Below are positions 57,303-64,000 of a stretch of 64,000 nucleotides of DNA, piece by piece. Source of the DNA: Sanchytrium tribonematis (Eukaryota; Sanchytriomycota; Sanchytriomycetes; Sanchytriales; Sanchytriaceae). The stretch covers positions 27,305-91,304 of the forward strand of contig JADGIG010000001.1 of NCBI GenBank assembly GCA_018985235.1, given 5' to 3'. The stretch's first letter is position 1, and every line of letters starts with the position of its first letter. The notes below the pieces were generated by a model. That model was not told the origin of the DNA. It was given only the letters and a program-made list of their open reading frames with translations, and did not search any database. The translations under genes were made by a program, and so were the position numbers.

Positions 57303-59081
57303 ATGTTTACTTTGTTTGCAGACATAGACGATAGTTTGCCCTCGACCAGCATGACGGGTTACCAAATTTATTTTGTGGAAGAGTTTGTTTGTCAGCAGTT
57401 ACAATTCAAAAGTATTTTGATTTACACTGGAAACAACCAAGATGAAGTGAAATTATATCAATACCCGATTAGCAACAAAGTTCCACATATTTCCAATTTA
57501 CCCAATATTCAAATGAAAAAGACTGAATACGGAAATCTTTTTTATTTTGAATTTCATCAAGTAGGATTAAAAATTATTCATAGTCAGACTTTTGATCTTG
57601 ACTTAATGCACCAACATATTACTCTTCAAAAATTTGGGATAATTGACAAGCTTCCGTTTGCATTAAAGCCAATATCCGAGTCAGTTGTTACTAAATTAAA
57701 CCATATGTACAAATTGCAAGCAACTACGACAAATTATAAATCATTTTTACATTTAATGCTACAAATATTATCATCAGCAATCAAGGCATTTGGCATAAGT
57801 ATACCGGTATGTTCATTTTTCAGCAACTCATTATTGAATTCGTATCAAGCCTGTCTCACATTGTTGAATGTTCCTTTAACGTTGATAATCTCCCCTAAAT
57901 ATTTTTCCTTAATAGTTTCGAAAGTTTTAGGATACAGAAACAAGCTCAACTTGCTGCTAAAAGATGTCACTAAAGACCCGTTCATAGACATTGAAAATCT
58001 TCTTAAGGCCATATCCAGTTTTCAAAAAAGCAAAGATCTTTATAGATCAGGATATCTTGATATTAAGACAATGAAGCAAATAGACTTGTCATATCAAAAG
58101 CACAAGGAAAGGCACATACCAAATAAAATAAAATCCAAACTCGAGGATCTTAGCGGGATTCAGCAAAAGATTTTATTTGTTTCCGTTGATTCTATTGAAG
58201 AGCTTCTGGAATATCAACTAGGGGAAAAGTTAGGATTGCTATGGTCAAAGGAAGAAAAAGAAGTTGAAGGATTGCTTAAAGGCGGAAAAGAATTTGGGAA
58301 GTCGTTAATCAAAAATGTTCAATCAAAGACCCTTATTTCAGACGGTGAGAGAGTTCTTTCTATCAGTCATCCCCTAAACCCGCTAAGCAAGAAAAGAAAA
58401 AGCTCAACCAAGAGCTCTGATATACCAGAATCTCCACGATTGCAAGAACCGAGGCGTGTGGCCGAAATACAAACAAGCAATGATCAGAATCACTATGAAA
58501 TTTACGAACTAAGTTTACTAAAAATGAAAGCAAAGTCAACAGAAAACTTAGTACTGGTCAACAAGGCACTTCGAAGAACATTTTCTGAGACAGATTTACA
58601 ATTATTATATGCAGCAAAAAGTGAAAGTCAAGATGCTCTTTTGCTAAATGAAGTGAATGATTTATTCCAAGTATTAAACTCTAAGGAGTCGGCTTTAGAA
58701 GATAATTTGAGATCGCTTCAGCAACTTGAGCTTGAATTACAAACAGAAAAAGATGCTCTTTTAAAGAAATGTGATTCGAAAAAGTCAATTATAGATGGAT
58801 ATGAGTCTGTGGTAAATGCACTGCTTAGTACTCAAAATAAAATTTCTAAGAATTCAGAAGAAAATGGGAAGCGATTAAATCAAGCGAAAAAAGAAATGCA
58901 ACAATTTGAAATGCAACTAAGCAAAGTTGAAGACACAATAAGCATTCTTTCTAGTAAAATTGCTGACAACGCAGAAACTGAAAAAAAGCTTATCGAATCG
59001 GCTAAGCCTGTTTCCTTGATTTCGACCATTATAAAATGGAGTGTGAATATGTTTTACAACAGCCAAAAGTCACCGAAATAA
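57303..59081 (+). CDS. Stb6-like N-terminal domain protein with coiled coil
   Basis: A 592-residue protein. The N-terminus, MTGYQIYFVEEFVCQQLQ then SILIYTGNNQDEVKLYQYPI, resembles the N-terminal domain of fungal Stb6/Stb2-type proteins, linked in yeast to the Sin3 repressor. Residues about 280-390 are charged and low-complexity. A long coiled coil occupies about 435-565, then a hydrophobic patch near the C-terminus. Function is uncertain. The ATG follows CCTTGAAAT (57294-57302). Confidence 0.5.
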   Translation: MFTLFADIDDSLPSTSMTGYQIYFVEEFVCQQLQFKSILIYTGNNQDEVKLYQYPISNKVPHISNLPNIQMKKTEYGNLFYFEFHQVGLKIIHSQTFDLDLMHQHITLQKFGIIDKLPFALKPISESVVTKLNHMYKLQATTTNYKSFLHLMLQILSSAIKAFGISIPVCSFFSNSLLNSYQACLTLLNVPLTLIISPKYFSLIVSKVLGYRNKLNLLLKDVTKDPFIDIENLLKAISSFQKSKDLYRSGYLDIKTMKQIDLSYQKHKERHIPNKIKSKLEDLSGIQQKILFVSVDSIEELLEYQLGEKLGLLWSKEEKEVEGLLKGGKEFGKSLIKNVQSKTLISDGERVLSISHPLNPLSKKRKSSTKSSDIPESPRLQEPRRVAEIQTSNDQNHYEIYELSLLKMKAKSTENLVLVNKALRRTFSETDLQLLYAAKSESQDALLLNEVNDLFQVLNSKESALEDNLRSLQQLELELQTEKDALLKKCDSKKSIIDGYESVVNALLSTQNKISKNSEENGKRLNQAKKEMQQFEMQLSKVEDTISILSSKIADNAETEKKLIESAKPVSLISTIIKWSVNMFYNSQKSPK

Positions 59082-59103
59082 ATTTTGTGTTTACAAAAGG
59101 GGG

Positions 59104-59949
59104 ATGGAAAATATTCGACGACCTCTGGAACTTTACTCAAAGAATTATGCTTTGCATGAAGTGTACAACCCATGTCAATCAAATGGATATTATCTTCGTG
59201 ACAAACATCAAGAATTAATTATGATTAGAAACCGTACATCAACCATTGATGGACCCCTATTTTACATTATTGGACAAGAAGGTGTAGAATTAAAATTAAT
59301 AGATATTTTTGGGCGATTAAAATGCCCTGGCTGTTGTACAAATCATAAATCGTTTAAAGACTTAACGGACCATGTGAGATTATCCTTTGTGGGGAAAGCC
59401 AAACTGATTGATTTGGGTGTGGATGTTGTTTTAGCAATTTTCTCTTATAAAGATTCCAGAAATTATTGGTCATGTGCGGAATGTGTCAGACCTACGGGAA
59501 AGCTAGAGCTTGAGGTCATTCCTATACCTATACCATCAGCTGTGAACCCTGTTTATCGATACAAGACGTACTTGAACATCAAAAACGCTTGGAATAATGC
59601 CTTTAATAATTTTTGTGGAGAAAAAAATGAAAATTTTTATGCTGATCCTAGGGCTTTATTAATTCACATCTACTCAGTGTCTATGGATACTATTTTGAGT
59701 CAATTACACATTCCAACTTCGAAGCCTACAAATTCTTTCATATTTATTTTGTTGACATGCCACATTGGAGTAATGTTGGTTGAATTAGATTTTTTAAAAT
59801 ATTACAAAATTTTACTTTTGGAATTATACTCTAAGAGAATGATCAGCCTTAAATACGTTGAAGAATGTATAAAGATATTATCAGCTGTTAAAAGCTTCAC
59901 TTTGCCATGTAAAGATGAAGATTATAGAAAAAAAACTAAATATATGTAG
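59104..59949 (+). CDS. Hypothetical protein with cysteine motif
   Basis: A 281-residue protein, not recognised. A CPGCCTNHKSFKDLTDHV segment (about 77-94) looks like a degenerate C2H2-type zinc finger, and YWSCAECVRP adds another CxxC. The C-terminal half is helical and hydrophobic in parts (FIFILLTCHIGVMLVEL). It follows the Stb6-like gene by 22 bp on the same strand. Its last 14 bp overlap the 3' end of the convergent dsRBD gene. Confidence 0.5.
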   Translation: MENIRRPLELYSKNYALHEVYNPCQSNGYYLRDKHQELIMIRNRTSTIDGPLFYIIGQEGVELKLIDIFGRLKCPGCCTNHKSFKDLTDHVRLSFVGKAKLIDLGVDVVLAIFSYKDSRNYWSCAECVRPTGKLELEVIPIPIPSAVNPVYRYKTYLNIKNAWNNAFNNFCGEKNENFYADPRALLIHIYSVSMDTILSQLHIPTSKPTNSFIFILLTCHIGVMLVELDFLKYYKILLLELYSKRMISLKYVEECIKILSAVKSFTLPCKDEDYRKKTKYM

Positions 59950-60976
59950 CAACTTTTCGAAGTTTCTTTACGGGTCCTTCAGTAAATTGTATGGCTTCTT
60001 CTTTCTTTGGCACGTTTGTCAATCTTGAGACTGCTTGCAAACTAACATATTCTAAAGCAAAAAATTTTGATGGCATTGGAGGAGATCTTTCGTAAACAGA
60101 CCGACCATCCACGATAAATTTAAGGGAAGCGCTTGAGTCGCTATGTAATTCAAAATTATATTTTTCTTTATGTAATGATATAAATAGTAGAGTCGAGGAC
60201 GTTTTGCTTGTATGAGTACCCAATTCAGTCACCTCTAGCAAATTGTCTGGAATGCCTTTTTTCAAAAACTGAGGATTCAACTTTAAAAAATCAAGAGCCT
60301 CGCTTGCTAAAGTTGTAGCACAGTAAAATTTGTTTTTTAGAGTAGAAGTGAATCGCTTCGAAGCAATTTGAATATAAGAGAATTTGGCTTCTAAATTTAT
60401 GCTCACTTCTAAATGCCAATACTTAAAATAAAGCTCAAATAATGGATTGTGAGTGGAAAGTATTTCAAGCAAATCTTTTGCACATTTCTCGATATTACAA
60501 GGTTCAAACGGCGCATGAATCTTCAGGCTTGGTATTTCCAAAAAGTTGGAATCAGTAGTCATTTTAATTCCGATAGCATCACAAAGTGTTTGAAGTGTAC
60601 TGAAATGCATAGCACAGGCATTCCCAATTTCGCCATTGTCCATATGATCAATAGAAGTACTACTGTCGGTGTCCTCATTTAAGGCCTGGCGAGACAATGA
60701 TGGCTTATATCTATTGATTTCTTCAGTTAATAAAACTGAAGTGCTTTGAATAATATCTTTTTTGGATTTTCCAAGTTGTATTACATCTAAAACTTTCAAG
60801 CATACATTTGACTTTGATTCCTTCTTAGTTGATCGGACATCCCCATAGACATCTAATTTCAATTGCTGTATTGTAGCTTTACATATAAATCCATTTTCAA
60901 ATGGGGTAATTGCAAACAATATATTGTACTTATTTTTTTGGCAATATTCATTGAGCTTTATTTTAAGTATTGGCAT
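59936..60976 (-). CDS. Protein with two double-stranded-RNA-binding-like domains
   Basis: A 346-residue protein. Residues 1-70 (LKIKLNEYCQKNKYNILFAI ... DVYGDVRSTKKESKSNVCLKVL) match a dsRBM: an alpha helix, three strands, then the STKKESK lysine helix. A second, weaker copy lies near 265-330 (LEVTEL ... FALEYVSLQAVSRL). No RNase III or other catalytic domain is visible. It starts immediately after the stop codon of the next upstream ORF, in the same frame (see the 60974-60979 observation). Confidence 0.5.
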   Translation of the reverse strand: MPILKIKLNEYCQKNKYNILFAITPFENGFICKATIQQLKLDVYGDVRSTKKESKSNVCLKVLDVIQLGKSKKDIIQSTSVLLTEEINRYKPSLSRQALNEDTDSSTSIDHMDNGEIGNACAMHFSTLQTLCDAIGIKMTTDSNFLEIPSLKIHAPFEPCNIEKCAKDLLEILSTHNPLFELYFKYWHLEVSINLEAKFSYIQIASKRFTSTLKNKFYCATTLASEALDFLKLNPQFLKKGIPDNLLEVTELGTHTSKTSSTLLFISLHKEKYNFELHSDSSASLKFIVDGRSVYERSPPMPSKFFALEYVSLQAVSRLTNVPKKEEAIQFTEGPVKKLRKVATYI

Positions 60977-61303
60977 TTAGAAGTGAGCATAAATTGAGAT
61001 CTTTTCAATGGTATTAATTTTTGGATTTTCGTTCCATTTTTCACTCTCACTTTTGAGCCATTTTTTTCCTACCTCGGATTTCATATATTCTAGACCAAAA
61101 TTAGATAATATACACTCAATTAGTGTTTCTCGTTCAATAAAGTAACAAGGACTAACGGGTTGACAATAAACCCACAATTGTGCTTTGAATCCACTCTTAG
61201 AATTATTCAACAAGTGTTTTTCCTTTTTAAATTGATAAGGAGCATTAATAGAATTCATAGATACCTCAAAAGATTTAATATCTTCAAAGGTAGCCAATTT
61301 CAT
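60977..61303 (-). CDS. Hypothetical protein, in frame with the following dsRBD gene
   Basis: A 108-residue protein from the ATG at 61303 (MKLATFEDIKSFEV), not recognised. It looks globular, with YCQPVSPCYFIERETLIECI and a Lys/Trp-rich helix. Its TAA is followed without a gap by the ATG of the dsRBD ORF in the same frame. Either the two genes abut with no spacer, or this is the N-terminal part of one longer protein. Confidence 0.4.
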   Translation of the reverse strand: MKLATFEDIKSFEVSMNSINAPYQFKKEKHLLNNSKSGFKAQLWVYCQPVSPCYFIERETLIECILSNFGLEYMKSEVGKKWLKSESEKWNENPKINTIEKISIYAHF

Positions 61304-61348
61304 AATCACAAGGAGAACATAAGAACTTTAGTCAGATCAAATTAAAAT

Positions 61349-62722
61349 TTATTTTCGGTGCACTCGATACGGCTCGAAATTGTTCAACGTAGATGAGCCA
61401 GTAGAAGCACCGCTACTATTGCTATTTAGAGTTCTGTTGGAGGAACTAGTTCCAGCACCTCTGTAATTTCTTGAGGGTCCTGCAGGCCGATTAGTTCTTC
61501 CTGGCCTACTAGAATTTTTGTTTCCTCTAGCATGTCGTGCTGAAGCCGGTGGCAAGTTATAGTCTGAAACATGAGAACTCACCATTGTGTTAATTCTATC
61601 TGACACTTGAGACGACACCATTGTTGGAGTTTGGACATGCGGAACGGGTGGATAACTGCCTTGAGAGAAACTGTAGTCAAAACTTTTCGCTTGGTTGGAT
61701 GGATGAGGAGAATAACCAGGATCATAACCCACTATGTGTTCCTCCACATATCCGACATCTGGCAAAGTTGCCTCAAAATTCTCAGAAGCAATAGAGCTTG
61801 ACGTTTCTAGGCCTAATAGTTTTTTCTTTTGCTCATTTGCTAGCATTCTTTTCTTTCTTTTGTGCAAGATCTGAGTGATTCTCTTATCGATTTTGTGAGT
61901 AGCATAGCCGCGAACTGAACCTTGGATATATGTAGTTATGAGCGGTATATATATAGCAATTGCGGTTAAAAACCTCAGTATACTCAAAAACCACAGAAAA
62001 ACAGTAAATATAGAACCATATGTCGACAATATTTCAAACTTCAACCCATTTTTTAATTGTGTCGCTTCGGAAAACATATTAGAAAAACTACCGCTTTGCT
62101 GATATAGCGCAAATATAGACACTATATTCAGTATACGACGTGGAGTCTCCGCTGCTGTAAATTTCCAATTTTTAAACGAAAAAAACACAAAAAAGGCTAG
62201 ATTATCTCTTAATTTTGTACTATTCGATACAACTTGAAAGAAACAAAAATGAGAGTAGCTTCTAATTGAATAATATGTTGAAGCCATTTCTGATGTGAAT
62301 GCACTAGCAATATCGCCTGACCTTATAATCTTTTTAGCGTTTCTCCATTCATAAACCAGAAGCGCTGTAGATAAGATAACCGACACAATATACAAATACG
62401 GTCTATAAATATAAATTTTTAAATTTTCTGCCCATTGTACCTTATTTTCGTTAGATGTATCACCTTCGTCTCTTGAAGCTAGTTGCTTAAAATATAGATA
62501 CATAATAAACAAATCCGCTACAAAAACTCCAACGCTTTTGAAAACTAAAGCATAAAGAACGCTGTATTTTATCCGTAGAACGACATTATTTGATTTGAAA
62601 TCAGTAATTCGAATATCTGAAAATTTGTGCTCCACTACGTTTTCTTTTTTCCATTTGGCGTCGAAAAATCCCATTTCTACGAAAGTGTATCTGTTCTTTT
62701 TCACTAAGAGATGACCAATCAT
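61349..62722 (-). CDS. KCH1: Kch1-type low-affinity K+ transport protein
   Basis: A 457-residue protein of the fungal KCH family. GFFDAKWKKENVVEHKFSDI lies near the start, then four or so membrane segments (about 55-80, 105-127, 225-265). Conserved cytosolic blocks are SFKNWKFTAAETPRRILN and SYSHFCFF. The C-terminus is a long disordered Ser/Pro/Asn-rich tail ending NNFEPYRVHRK. Yeast Kch1 and Kch2 support K+ influx during pheromone response. The family is essentially restricted to fungi. The first ATG is 62722; a second at 62674 (MGFFDAKW) is equally likely. Confidence 0.8.
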   Translation of the reverse strand: MIGHLLVKKNRYTFVEMGFFDAKWKKENVVEHKFSDIRITDFKSNNVVLRIKYSVLYALVFKSVGVFVADLFIMYLYFKQLASRDEGDTSNENKVQWAENLKIYIYRPYLYIVSVILSTALLVYEWRNAKKIIRSGDIASAFTSEMASTYYSIRSYSHFCFFQVVSNSTKLRDNLAFFVFFSFKNWKFTAAETPRRILNIVSIFALYQQSGSFSNMFSEATQLKNGLKFEILSTYGSIFTVFLWFLSILRFLTAIAIYIPLITTYIQGSVRGYATHKIDKRITQILHKRKKRMLANEQKKKLLGLETSSSIASENFEATLPDVGYVEEHIVGYDPGYSPHPSNQAKSFDYSFSQGSYPPVPHVQTPTMVSSQVSDRINTMVSSHVSDYNLPPASARHARGNKNSSRPGRTNRPAGPSRNYRGAGTSSSNRTLNSNSSGASTGSSTLNNFEPYRVHRK

Positions 62723-62896
62723 TGTCAAAATAGAACTGCTTTATCAGTTTACCACCAATCAGCGAAATATTTCAATTTTATCACAATTCAACTATAAATC
62801 TATGATCTTTTAGCAGTCCCATTCTCTGTCCCACCATTTTAATAAAAGTAGAATTTTATCATTTGTGCGATCAAATGGCTCGAAACAACTTCTCCA

Positions 62897-63394
62897 ATGA
62901 ATTTTTTCAAATATAATTTTTTACCCGACTCTTTAAATATGAATCGAATAACCGGCGAAGTTAAGCAAAAGAAACTAATTTGGAATGATGGGGAAGAAAA
63001 TTATTCCTTTAGTATCGATAAAGAAGTGAACCCGCAAAATGAGTATGTATTGTTAAAGAACAAAAAGAGCGGAAAATTTATATTGCAAAAAATAGATATA
63101 TCCAGAACACTTAGATATGATAGAAACGTCATAAAGAGGTCACCTTCGCCATACAAGCATTTAGATGGCTCTCCAACTTTTTCTTCTCTTTCGGCACGCA
63201 CGGGTTTATCTCTAACTCCAACTTTGATTGAAGAGGAAATCTTATCGCCGCCTGTGAAGAAACAAAAAATCGCTGCAAATGGATCTGCGGGTAATTCTTT
63301 ACATAGTGCTATTTTCGGTGATGTATTGGAGAAAGAGGTTGGTATTATAGAGGAGGATCTAGCCCCGAAATCTTTAAATGCTATTTATCAATAA
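62897..63394 (+). CDS. EAF-like transcription elongation factor
   Basis: A 165-residue protein. The N-terminal ~75 residues (FKYNFLPDSLNMNRITGEVK, then FILQKIDISRTLRYDRN) resemble the ELL-associated factor (EAF) domain, which partners ELL/Ell1 in Pol II elongation. The remainder is acidic and Ser/Pro-rich, as in EAF transactivation tails, including the basic run PVKKQKIAA. The similarity is modest, so the call is tentative. Confidence 0.5.
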   Translation: MNFFKYNFLPDSLNMNRITGEVKQKKLIWNDGEENYSFSIDKEVNPQNEYVLLKNKKSGKFILQKIDISRTLRYDRNVIKRSPSPYKHLDGSPTFSSLSARTGLSLTPTLIEEEILSPPVKKQKIAANGSAGNSLHSAIFGDVLEKEVGIIEEDLAPKSLNAIYQ

Positions 63395-63443
63395 AATGAA
63401 GCCCTTGAGACTTTTTTAATGCACAAGATATAGGGGGTATTTC

Positions 63444-63450
63444 TTGAAAC
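63444..63450 (+). promoter_or_regulatory. TTGAAAC element before SDH4
   Basis: TTCTTGAAAC ends 4 bp before the ATG at 63455. Confidence 0.55.
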
Positions 63451-63454
63451 AATA

Positions 63455-63820
63455 ATGTGGCAAAGATATTTTTTCAAGAGATTTCAATCATTAAAAGCCA
63501 CAGGTTCAACTCACTGGACCTACGAAAGAGTGTTAAGTGCAGCTCTAATTCCTTCTGTAGGTTTTGCATTGTATACTGGAGAATTGCCAGCTCCTTTAAA
63601 TTACATTACAGTCTCAGCCTTAGTACTTCATTGCCATTGGGGCCTAGAGCAAGCTCTGATAGATTACGTACACGTTCGTAAATTTGGCGCAATTGGGACT
63701 AGTGCTTTGTATGCGACCAAAGGTTTATCAGCATTGACGTTGTTGGGAGGTTGGTATCTCTGCGCACATGACATTCCACTTGAAGGACTCAAAGCGTGGT
63801 GGCACAGGAATGATTCCTAA
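63455..63820 (+). CDS. SDH4: Succinate dehydrogenase membrane anchor (CybS)
   Basis: A 121-residue small membrane subunit of respiratory complex II. GSTHWTYERVLSAALIP (ubiquinone/heme region Ser, Trp, Arg) and LHCHWGLEQALIDYV (heme-ligand His and conserved DY) identify CybS. Three transmembrane helices are evident. The N-terminus is basic and suits mitochondrial import. Its stop is 6 bp from the convergent gene at the right edge. Confidence 0.93.
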   Translation: MWQRYFFKRFQSLKATGSTHWTYERVLSAALIPSVGFALYTGELPAPLNYITVSALVLHCHWGLEQALIDYVHVRKFGAIGTSALYATKGLSALTLLGGWYLCAHDIPLEGLKAWWHRNDS

Positions 63821-63826
63821 TAAAAT

Positions 63827-64000
63827 TTACTGGGAGAAAATACAAACTGTATCTGTTATTTTAAATACGTTTTCTGTTTCTTCAAAAAATATTCCCAAAT
63901 GTAAGTTTTTCTTAATCTCTTTAAAATCATTTAAAAGCAATATGGGATTTGGGGAGTTTCGATTCCTTTCAGGGCGAGGAACATGGCCAAAAAATAAGCT
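63827..64000 (-). CDS. C-terminal end of an unidentified gene (5' part outside window)
   Basis: An open minus-strand frame enters at 64000 and ends at TAA 63827-63829. The 57 residues include PRPERNRNSPNPILLLNDF and end VFKITDTVCIFSQ. Not enough to recognise a family. It is supported by the convergent layout with SDH4 and by an uninterrupted frame in A/T-rich sequence. Confidence 0.55.
   Translation of the reverse strand, partial: SLFFGHVPRPERNRNSPNPILLLNDFKEIKKNLHLGIFFEETENVFKITDTVCIFSQ

Noticed and set aside
725-63455. TTGAAAC as a spliced-leader trans-splice acceptor.
   Set aside because: There is no AG dinucleotide at a fixed place and no polypyrimidine tract; the element often directly touches the ATG.
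1-64000. A chlorarachniophyte nucleomorph, because of the intron size.
   Set aside because: The window is full of free-living metabolic, peroxisomal, flagellar and fungus-restricted genes that nucleomorphs lack.
1-64000. Transposons, retroelement or virus-derived copies, CRISPR arrays, rRNA.
   Set aside because: No reverse transcriptase, integrase, transposase or capsid-like sequence, terminal repeats or direct-repeat arrays were seen; almost all bases are in host genes.

Overview
The window is a stretch of a very compact, AT-rich eukaryotic nuclear genome. About 60 protein genes lie head-to-head and tail-to-tail with gaps that are often under 30 bp, plus one tRNA gene. I see no rRNA, CRISPR array, transposon or virus-derived element. 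The standard genetic code holds throughout. Several families point to a fungus or close fungal relative: a Kch1-type K+ transport protein, a Spa2 polarity scaffold with paired SHD repeats, an IPP1-like pyrophosphatase ending in the fungal tail WFFIS, and Sec65, Mtg3, Hel2, Rav1 and Stb6-like proteins. CFAP20, a TTLL1/TTLL9-type tubulin glutamylase and a CEP95-type DUF5745 protein indicate that the cell builds a flagellum or centriole. The best reading is a zoosporic, early-diverging fungal lineage (Cryptomycota/Rozellomycota or chytrid-grade). That placement is inference; the genus cannot be fixed from the sequence.

Layout. 1-9.6 kb: end of alanyl-tRNA synthetase, a cytochrome b5-like protein, an FMP32-like protein, CMS1, EMC6, IPP1, an ATG14-like protein, an ER J-protein, QCR7, RPB11, ADE4, mitochondrial TyrRS and UBC6. 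9.7-23.5 kb: an HSL-like lipase, an AVT transporter, a DNAJB12-like chaperone, proteasome alpha5, MTG3, TMA22, tRNA-Arg, RAD1, RPE1, HEL2, holocytochrome c synthase, SPOUT1, TTC36-like, IND1 and SNX3. 23.5-31 kb: a 1,042-residue TmcB-like membrane protein, a Pex2/Pex10-like protein, PEX11, an RRM protein and unknowns. 31-47 kb: LCB2, TTLL, SEC65, CSE1, HOP2, CFAP20, TBCK, RBBP4/MSI1, SPA2, a cyclin and a PhoD-like phosphatase. 47-64 kb: a 5.9 kb RAV1 gene, UBA4, MZM1, prefoldin 3, a DUF5745 protein, STB6-like, a dsRBD protein, KCH1, EAF-like, SDH4 and the tail of one more gene.

The most unusual feature is the introns. Ten genes are each interrupted by a single spliceosomal-type intron of only 19 or 20 nt (GT...AG, mostly GTAwTT...TTTAG). 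Removing it restores a conserved protein exactly at the break. An eleventh sits in an unrecognised small gene. No conventional-length intron is needed anywhere. All eleven lie within about 420 nt of the stop codon, even in a 2.9 kb gene, and none has a length divisible by three. A second genome-wide habit is a TTGAAA/TTGAAAC element from 0 to about 30 bp upstream of many start codons on both strands. A third is AATAAATTTATT-like palindromes at gene ends, so that convergent genes often end 1-6 bp apart.

The genes are ordinary cellular functions rather than one pathway. Small thematic groups include mitochondrial respiration (QCR7, MZM1, HCCS, SDH4, IND1), peroxisomes (PEX11 beside a Pex2/Pex10-like ORF), the secretory/ER system (EMC6, UBC6, two J-proteins, SEC65, LCB2) and flagellum (CFAP20, TTLL).
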